Assembly: GCF_021049245.1 (NCBI RefSeq)
Contig: NZ_CP088020.1
Location: forward strand, 2,920,001 to 2,984,000
Direction: 5' to 3'
DNA from: Radiobacillus kanasensis
Lineage (GTDB): Bacteria; Bacillota; Bacilli; Bacillales; Amphibacillaceae
Length of the DNA stretch: 64,000 nt
Shown piece after piece: positions 60,130 through 64,000 of this stretch (positions are counted from its first letter, which is position 1; the number at the start of each line of letters is the position of its first letter). The notes beneath the pieces are model-generated. The model did not search any database. It was not told the DNA's origin and saw nothing but the letters and a program-made list of their open reading frames with translations. Both the position numbers and the translations under genes were made by a program.

Positions 60130-60232
60130 GAAAATTATTTTCTATAATAGATATTATACATTAAATTTTTTTCGATACCATTGATTAAAGAAAAAATTTT
60201 TCCTTATTTTTATATAAAGTGAAATTTTTTTC
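60130..60232. promoter_or_regulatory. Three GAAA-N-TTTC operator-like sites between gntK and the RpiR-type gene
   Basis: GAAAATTATTTTC (60130-60142) and GAAAAAATTTTTC (60190-60202) are perfect palindromes, and GAAATTTTTTTC (60221-60232) is a related one next to the ribosome site. RpiR regulators often bind such AT-rich GAAA/TTTC half sites. They are placed to control both divergent transcripts. Confidence 0.6.
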
Positions 60233-60243
60233 AGGAGGCGCTT

Positions 60244-61095
60244 ATGGAACAAAACCCAACCAAACACGTTATTCAACGAATCCAATCCTTCTATTCCGGA
60301 TTAAGCGAAAAGGAAAAAGGAATCGCAGACTTTATTCTTCAGGATCCAGATAAAATCATTCATTCCACCATTAACCAAGTATCCGATGCTTTGAACGTTG
60401 CAGATGCTACCGTGTTTCGTTTTTGTAAACGGCTCGGCTTCAAGGGGTATCAAGCGTTAAAGATTGCGCTTGCTTCCGAAGTTATCCATCCCATTAAAGA
60501 TATTCATGAAACGATTTCGGAAAAAGATTCAGAGGAAACTATCTTTCAAAAGGTATTCCAATCGAATATACAGGCCCTTGAATACACAAAAGCGCTAGAC
60601 CAGGACTTTAAAAAGGCTGTCGAGTGGCTTACGGAAGCGGAACATGTCTATTTCTATGGGAGTGGTGGATCGGGCATTATTGCCTTGGATGGGGAACATA
60701 AATTTATGCGGAGTGGTTTGTCCTCTCGTGCTTATATTGATTCACACATGCAGCTGATGACAGCAGCCCAACTTAGGGAAAAAGATGTTGCCGTCTTTAT
60801 ATCACATACAGGTGCGAATAAAGATCTATTGGAAGTGTTAGAAATCGCAAAAGATTGTGGTGCAAAAACGATAGGAATAACGAATTTCGCCCAATCTCCA
60901 TTAAGCAAAGGGGTTGGCACGTGCTTGTTTACCGCTTCAAAGGAAACAGAGTACCGTTCTGAAGCATTGTCTTCTAGAATTGCCCAGCTATCTTTACTTG
61001 ATAGCCTGTACATCGGCTACTGTATGAAAAAGAAAGAACAGTCTAAGTTAGCACTACATCAAGTACGAGATGCTATCGCTAGGAAGAGGGTTTGA
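60244..61095 (+). CDS. RpiR-family regulator of the gluconate genes
   Basis: The 283-residue protein has an N-terminal helix-turn-helix (DALNVADATVFRFCKRLGFKGYQALK near residue 50) and a C-terminal SIS sugar-phosphate-binding domain with HVYFYGSGGSGIIALDGEHKFM near residue 135 and FISHTGANKDLLEVL. It takes the place of GntR of B. subtilis. AGGAGG precedes ATG 60244. It is divergent from gntK-gnd and is predicted to sense a sugar phosphate such as 6-phosphogluconate (inference). Confidence 0.92.
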   Translation: MEQNPTKHVIQRIQSFYSGLSEKEKGIADFILQDPDKIIHSTINQVSDALNVADATVFRFCKRLGFKGYQALKIALASEVIHPIKDIHETISEKDSEETIFQKVFQSNIQALEYTKALDQDFKKAVEWLTEAEHVYFYGSGGSGIIALDGEHKFMRSGLSSRAYIDSHMQLMTAAQLREKDVAVFISHTGANKDLLEVLEIAKDCGAKTIGITNFAQSPLSKGVGTCLFTASKETEYRSEALSSRIAQLSLLDSLYIGYCMKKKEQSKLALHQVRDAIARKRV

Positions 61096-61243
61096 ATGCT
61101 CGAAGCTGGGTCGGGAGTTCCGATATAATCGTCTGAACGCTGATATATTAAAATAAACGCTGATTTCTGGACCGCGACGCCGATTTTATTTATAATCTGA
61201 TTTTCAGATAAGCCACTATAGCCTCATACGCCTCACCATAGAA

Positions 61244-61272
61244 AAAGCCACCGAATTTCCTCGGCGGCTTTC
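61244..61272. terminator. Bidirectional terminator between the RpiR-type gene and the bh-like gene
   Basis: AAAGCCaCCGA and TCGGcGGCTTT form a GC-rich stem with a 6-base loop. It lies between two convergent genes. The region 61096-61243 holds no gene that I can see. Confidence 0.75.
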
Positions 61273-61275
61273 TTC

Positions 61276-61626
61276 TTACCCGTAATCTTTGTGGTGGGTC
61301 GATTGATAATCTCGAATGATTTCTCTTGACCCTTTTAAATCCTTCACGATTCGGTATGGCTTCGTAATGACTCGAATTGGCAAACTAAAAAGGAAATGAC
61401 TTAAATCATCTCTATACTCATTTGTCATCCTGGCAGGTTTGGATGCAATGCGTTGATAGGATTCTTTGTAGAACTCCTGCATCACATTAACCCTTAACTC
61501 AATAATATTGTGGCATTCTTCACATTCAACCTTCGTAATAACATCATTGATATACGTGATCTGGTGCAGGGTGTCATCCTCACAATGAATACAGAACAAT
61601 TCCGTCTCCATATATTTCTTTTCCAT
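61276..61626 (-). CDS. Conserved Bacillus protein with zinc-ribbon start (bh protein-like)
   Basis: The 116-residue protein opens with a likely zinc ribbon: FCIHCEDDTLHQIT and VECEECHNIIEL at about residues 10-45, then a basic helical part with FLFSLPIRVITKPYRIV. It resembles a small Bacillus family with no known role. I chose ATG 61626, six bases after GAGGTG; the longer frame begins on a GTG inside that site. No gene-neighbour clue is available, as it stands alone between two operons. Confidence 0.65.
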   Translation of the reverse strand: MEKKYMETELFCIHCEDDTLHQITYINDVITKVECEECHNIIELRVNVMQEFYKESYQRIASKPARMTNEYRDDLSHFLFSLPIRVITKPYRIVKDLKGSREIIRDYQSTHHKDYG

Positions 61627-61702
61627 TCTGTTCACCTCACGTAATTTCTTTAAAGTTATTATATAACATTTTCAGAAGATTGATACGATTATTCTTAAAG
61701 TA

Positions 61703-63061
61703 TTAAGAAGGAATTTTAGTTGCATTGTCTTCCTGTTTAGATGCAGGTCTCCTACGGTTTACAAAATAGCCAGTTACTAGTGCTAAAACCCCTATTATAC
61801 CTAAGCCGATGTAACCCAGCTTTGCACCGAAGATGAACAAGGCAGTAGTTGGGACCGCCCCATCAACAAGGGAAGAAACAGCTCCTGCACCTTCTGGAAA
61901 AGCGAAGCCAACATTTCTCGCCGCTTCCGTAAACAATGGCGAGATATAAGTAGCAAGCAATAAACCAAACCCTAATGCGATTGTTCCAGCAAGTACCGTA
62001 CGAATAACATTTCCTCGGAAAATAGGTACCATCATACATACAATAAATGGTAATGTAGCTAAGTCACCAAATGGTAACACTTTGTTTCCAGGTACAATGA
62101 TCGCAAGTAGTAATACGATTGGTGTTAGAATGAGTGTCGATGCAATGGCAGCAGGATGCCCAACCGCTAATGCACTATCCATTCCAATGTACACCTCACG
62201 CCCAGGGAAGCGTCGCTTTACAAATTCCCCTGCAGCTTCTGAAATCGGAGCCAACCCTTCCATCAAAATGGATACCATTCTTGGTAAAAGAAGCATAACG
62301 GCTGCAGTAGCAACACCTAATTGTAAAGTTTCTTGTAGGTTATAACCTGCCAGGACTCCAATAATGATACCTAGAATCAACCCAACTATCGTGGATTCTC
62401 CGAAGATTCCTAGCTTTTTTTGAATTGCCTCAGGATCTGCTTTCCAATTTTTCAATCCGGGAATCCTATCAAATAACTTATTCAATGGCATTGCCAATAA
62501 GTAGTACGGTGTAGATGTCCCGTGTGGAAATGAAATATTTGGATAACCATAATATTCAGCCACATGCTTCGCTGTTAAATCAGCAAGTACTAAAAGAACG
62601 ATAGCATGAACAATACATGTAACAAGTCCCATCACAAAACTACCCGTCATAATACTTACTAATGCACCGGTAAACGCAATATGCCATAAGTTCCATAAGT
62701 CAATATTTAATGTTTTCGTGAGTCCGAAAACTAGCAACGCTATATTGACAGCAAGTCCAATTGGAATAGCAAGCGCTCCAACAGATGACCCAAAAGCGAT
62801 AGCGGAAGTTGCTGGCCATCCTACATCAATAACACTTAATTCAATGCCTAAACGATTGACCATTTGCTGAGCTGCCGGTCCTAAATTTTCTGCTAATAGC
62901 CCAATAACCAAGTTAATGGCAATAAAACCAATCCCTACTGTTAAACCAGCACGAAATGCCTGACTAGGCTTTGTTTTTAAAATAAGACCAAAAACGAATA
63001 TAATAATCGGCAAAAGAACAGATGCACCTAAATCAACAAAATATTGTAAGACATCTCCCAT
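61703..63061 (-). CDS. PTS galactitol-type permease subunit IIC
   Basis: The 452-residue membrane protein matches the GatC/SgcC type IIC subunit: LGASVLLPIIIFVFGLIL near the N-terminus, GWPATSAIAFGSSVGALAIPIGL, FPHGTSTPYYLLAMPLNKL near residue 178 and SAAGEFVKRRFPGREVYIGMDSALAVGHP near 290. It forms the membrane channel for an unknown sugar or sugar alcohol. It is the last gene of IIA-IIB-IIC, 11 bases after IIB. Confidence 0.92.
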   Translation of the reverse strand: MGDVLQYFVDLGASVLLPIIIFVFGLILKTKPSQAFRAGLTVGIGFIAINLVIGLLAENLGPAAQQMVNRLGIELSVIDVGWPATSAIAFGSSVGALAIPIGLAVNIALLVFGLTKTLNIDLWNLWHIAFTGALVSIMTGSFVMGLVTCIVHAIVLLVLADLTAKHVAEYYGYPNISFPHGTSTPYYLLAMPLNKLFDRIPGLKNWKADPEAIQKKLGIFGESTIVGLILGIIIGVLAGYNLQETLQLGVATAAVMLLLPRMVSILMEGLAPISEAAGEFVKRRFPGREVYIGMDSALAVGHPAAIASTLILTPIVLLLAIIVPGNKVLPFGDLATLPFIVCMMVPIFRGNVIRTVLAGTIALGFGLLLATYISPLFTEAARNVGFAFPEGAGAVSSLVDGAVPTTALFIFGAKLGYIGLGIIGVLALVTGYFVNRRRPASKQEDNATKIPS

Positions 63062-63072
63062 ATAAATACCTC

Positions 63073-63351
63073 CTATTTAAGAGCGGCTTCGAAATCCGCA
63101 AAAAATTGCTCCTTACCCACACCGGTAAGTAAAGGTACAGCATTTAGTACAATGTCGTGCAAATCTTTTGATACGATAGTAGTCGTTACTACTAAATCGT
63201 ACTCAGAAGCCGTGTTTAAAACGTCCGAAACTTTAGATTGATGAAGTTTTGCTTCTAACCCCTTCTCTTCGATGAACGATTTTAACTTAGACATTACAAC
63301 TGTAGAAGTTGCAACCCCTGTTCCACAAATGACTAATACTTTTTTAGACAT
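63073..63351 (-). CDS. PTS galactitol-type subunit IIB
   Basis: The 92-residue protein has the P-loop around the phospho-Cys: KKVLVICGTGVATSTVVM near residue 3, matching GatB-type IIB. I chose ATG 63351 with AAGGAG 8 bases upstream; the earlier GTG at 63360 sits on the ribosome site. It lies between IIA (3-base gap) and IIC. Confidence 0.92.
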   Translation of the reverse strand: MSKKVLVICGTGVATSTVVMSKLKSFIEEKGLEAKLHQSKVSDVLNTASEYDLVVTTTIVSKDLHDIVLNAVPLLTGVGKEQFFADFEAALK

Positions 63352-63363
63352 GCTGTTCACTCC

Positions 63364-63825
63364 TTAAACGGTTAATAACTGCTTATTGAGAAGCTCTTTT
63401 AATTCAGTATCCTTCCTACTCTGATTCATTTCGCTTAACTGTTCGAGAAAAACACTGTCTTGAATGAGGTTGATCATATTTTCTAGTAAGCTTAGTTGAT
63501 CATTTGGTTCCTTCATGGCAAGCATAAAAACGATATGAACTGGAATTTGGATATCCTCTGTACCCATCACAGTAAAGTCAATAGGTTCTTCCAAAAATCC
63601 TACAGCGATAGCTGGTGTATATACATGTTCAGTGTCTGTATGCGGAATGGCAATTCCAAAAGGCTCAGAGGGTAAACCGGTTGGAAAGACTCTTTCCCTT
63701 TCCAAGATTGCTTGATAAAAGCTGGGTTTAACGACTTTGATGTGTTCTAGGCTTGAGGCTAATTCGTGGAGTATCTCTTCTTTTGAATCCGGTTTCAATT
63801 TCTGTGTTACTAATTGACATTCCAA
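63364..63825 (-). CDS. PTS fructose/mannitol-type subunit IIA
   Basis: The protein has the PTS EIIA type 2 fold with the active-site His in GIAIPHTDTEHVYTPAIAVG near residue 65, and LLENMINLIQDSVFLEQL at the C-terminus. The start is likely TTG 63825, eight bases after AAAGGAG; the earlier GTG 63834 overlaps that site. It is first of the three PTS genes seen and follows a gene cut by the right edge. Confidence 0.9.
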   Translation of the reverse strand: MECQLVTQKLKPDSKEEILHELASSLEHIKVVKPSFYQAILERERVFPTGLPSEPFGIAIPHTDTEHVYTPAIAVGFLEEPIDFTVMGTEDIQIPVHIVFMLAMKEPNDQLSLLENMINLIQDSVFLEQLSEMNQSRKDTELKELLNKQLLTV

Positions 63826-63892
63826 CGCATCCACTCCTTTACTTTAGGAGGTGCAAGTTGCACCCCCTTATCCTAATGAATCTTTCTCTATT

Positions 63893-64000
63893 CTATTTAA
63901 TTAACCGATCTTGTAGACTTCGTAAATTCCAAATAGTTGTTTCTTGTTTGTGTTCAATCACATCATAGGTGATGATTTCCCCTTTTTTCACAGGCCTTTT
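63893..64000 (-). CDS. C-terminal end of an upstream gene, possibly SAF-domain oxidoreductase
   Basis: The minus strand from 64000 reads KRPVKKGEIITYDVIE and ETTIWNLRSLQDRLIK before a TAG at 63895. The pattern KKGEIITYDVI resembles the SAF domain found at the ends of NAD(P)-dependent oxidoreductases linked to sugar-alcohol or sugar-acid operons. The gene continues beyond the window, so the call is weak. It is 59 bases upstream of the PTS genes and may be co-transcribed; a small inverted repeat (GGTGCAA/TTGCACC) lies between them. Confidence 0.45.
   Translation of the reverse strand, partial: KRPVKKGEIITYDVIEHKQETTIWNLRSLQDRLIK

Noticed and set aside
1..64000. tRNA or rRNA genes
   Set aside because: No cloverleaf-like stretches or 16S/23S signatures noticed by eye; a tRNAscan-SE or Infernal run would be decisive.

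Overview
The window reads as a chromosome segment of a low-GC, motile, spore-former-type Bacillaceae. The order hpf, fliT-fliS-fliD-flaG, hag, csrA-fliW-yviE-flgL-flgK-flgN-flgM-yvyF, comFC-comFA, degV, degU-degS, yvyE is the Bacillus subtilis order. I cannot name the species. Almost everything up to 26 kb lies on the minus strand; yvyE and nagR are the main exceptions.

Region 1 (1-12.7 kb) is the late flagellar regulon: filament cap, chaperones, flagellin, a Maf-type flagellin glycosyltransferase, the CsrA-FliW switch, hook-junction proteins and anti-sigma factor FlgM. I see sigma-D promoters ahead of flaG, hag and flgM, a sigma-B promoter ahead of hpf, and a CsrA-type hairpin in the hag leader. 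A dead miniature derivative of an IS1182-type element sits between a DUF4190 gene and the end of the fli operon.

Region 2 (12.9-25.5 kb) holds a thiazole operon (tenI-thiO-thiS-thiG-thiF) under a TPP riboswitch, inserted between yvyF and comFC. Then come comFC-comFA (no comFB), degV, degSU, yvyE and the nagA-nagB/nagR amino-sugar unit.

Region 3 (26-42.5 kb) holds a VanZ-like protein, a MecA-type class B penicillin-binding protein, a sugar ABC importer with an oxidoreductase, the sensor trio that probably controls it (anchored sugar-binding protein, YesM-like kinase, YesN-like regulator), a ChrA pair with a cytoplasmic-type gamma-glutamyltransferase (ywrABD-like), an IDEAL-domain protein and a lipoprotein.

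Region 4 (42.6-53.8 kb) holds 5-oxoprolinase pxpBCA, an orphan ParB-like protein, a YdjO-like small protein, and a second sugar ABC importer with LacI regulator, YesL-like protein and ROK kinase. Neither importer has its own ATPase. This region carries the most conspicuous unexplained structure: a family of modular, hairpin-rich intergenic repeats, with complete copies near 37.8, 45.9 and 46.9 kb and a related short piece at 20.2 kb. Unrelated repeats lie at 27.1 kb and 48.1 kb.

Region 5 (54-64 kb) holds a hydrolase, a VOC protein, a SAM-riboswitch-controlled flavin monooxygenase/reductase pair for organosulfur use, a gluconate unit (gnd, gntK, RpiR-type regulator with three operator-like palindromes), and a galactitol-type PTS operon (IIA-IIB-IIC) following a gene cut by the right edge.

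I found no tRNA, rRNA or CRISPR array. All promoter, operator and terminator calls are by-eye motif matches.
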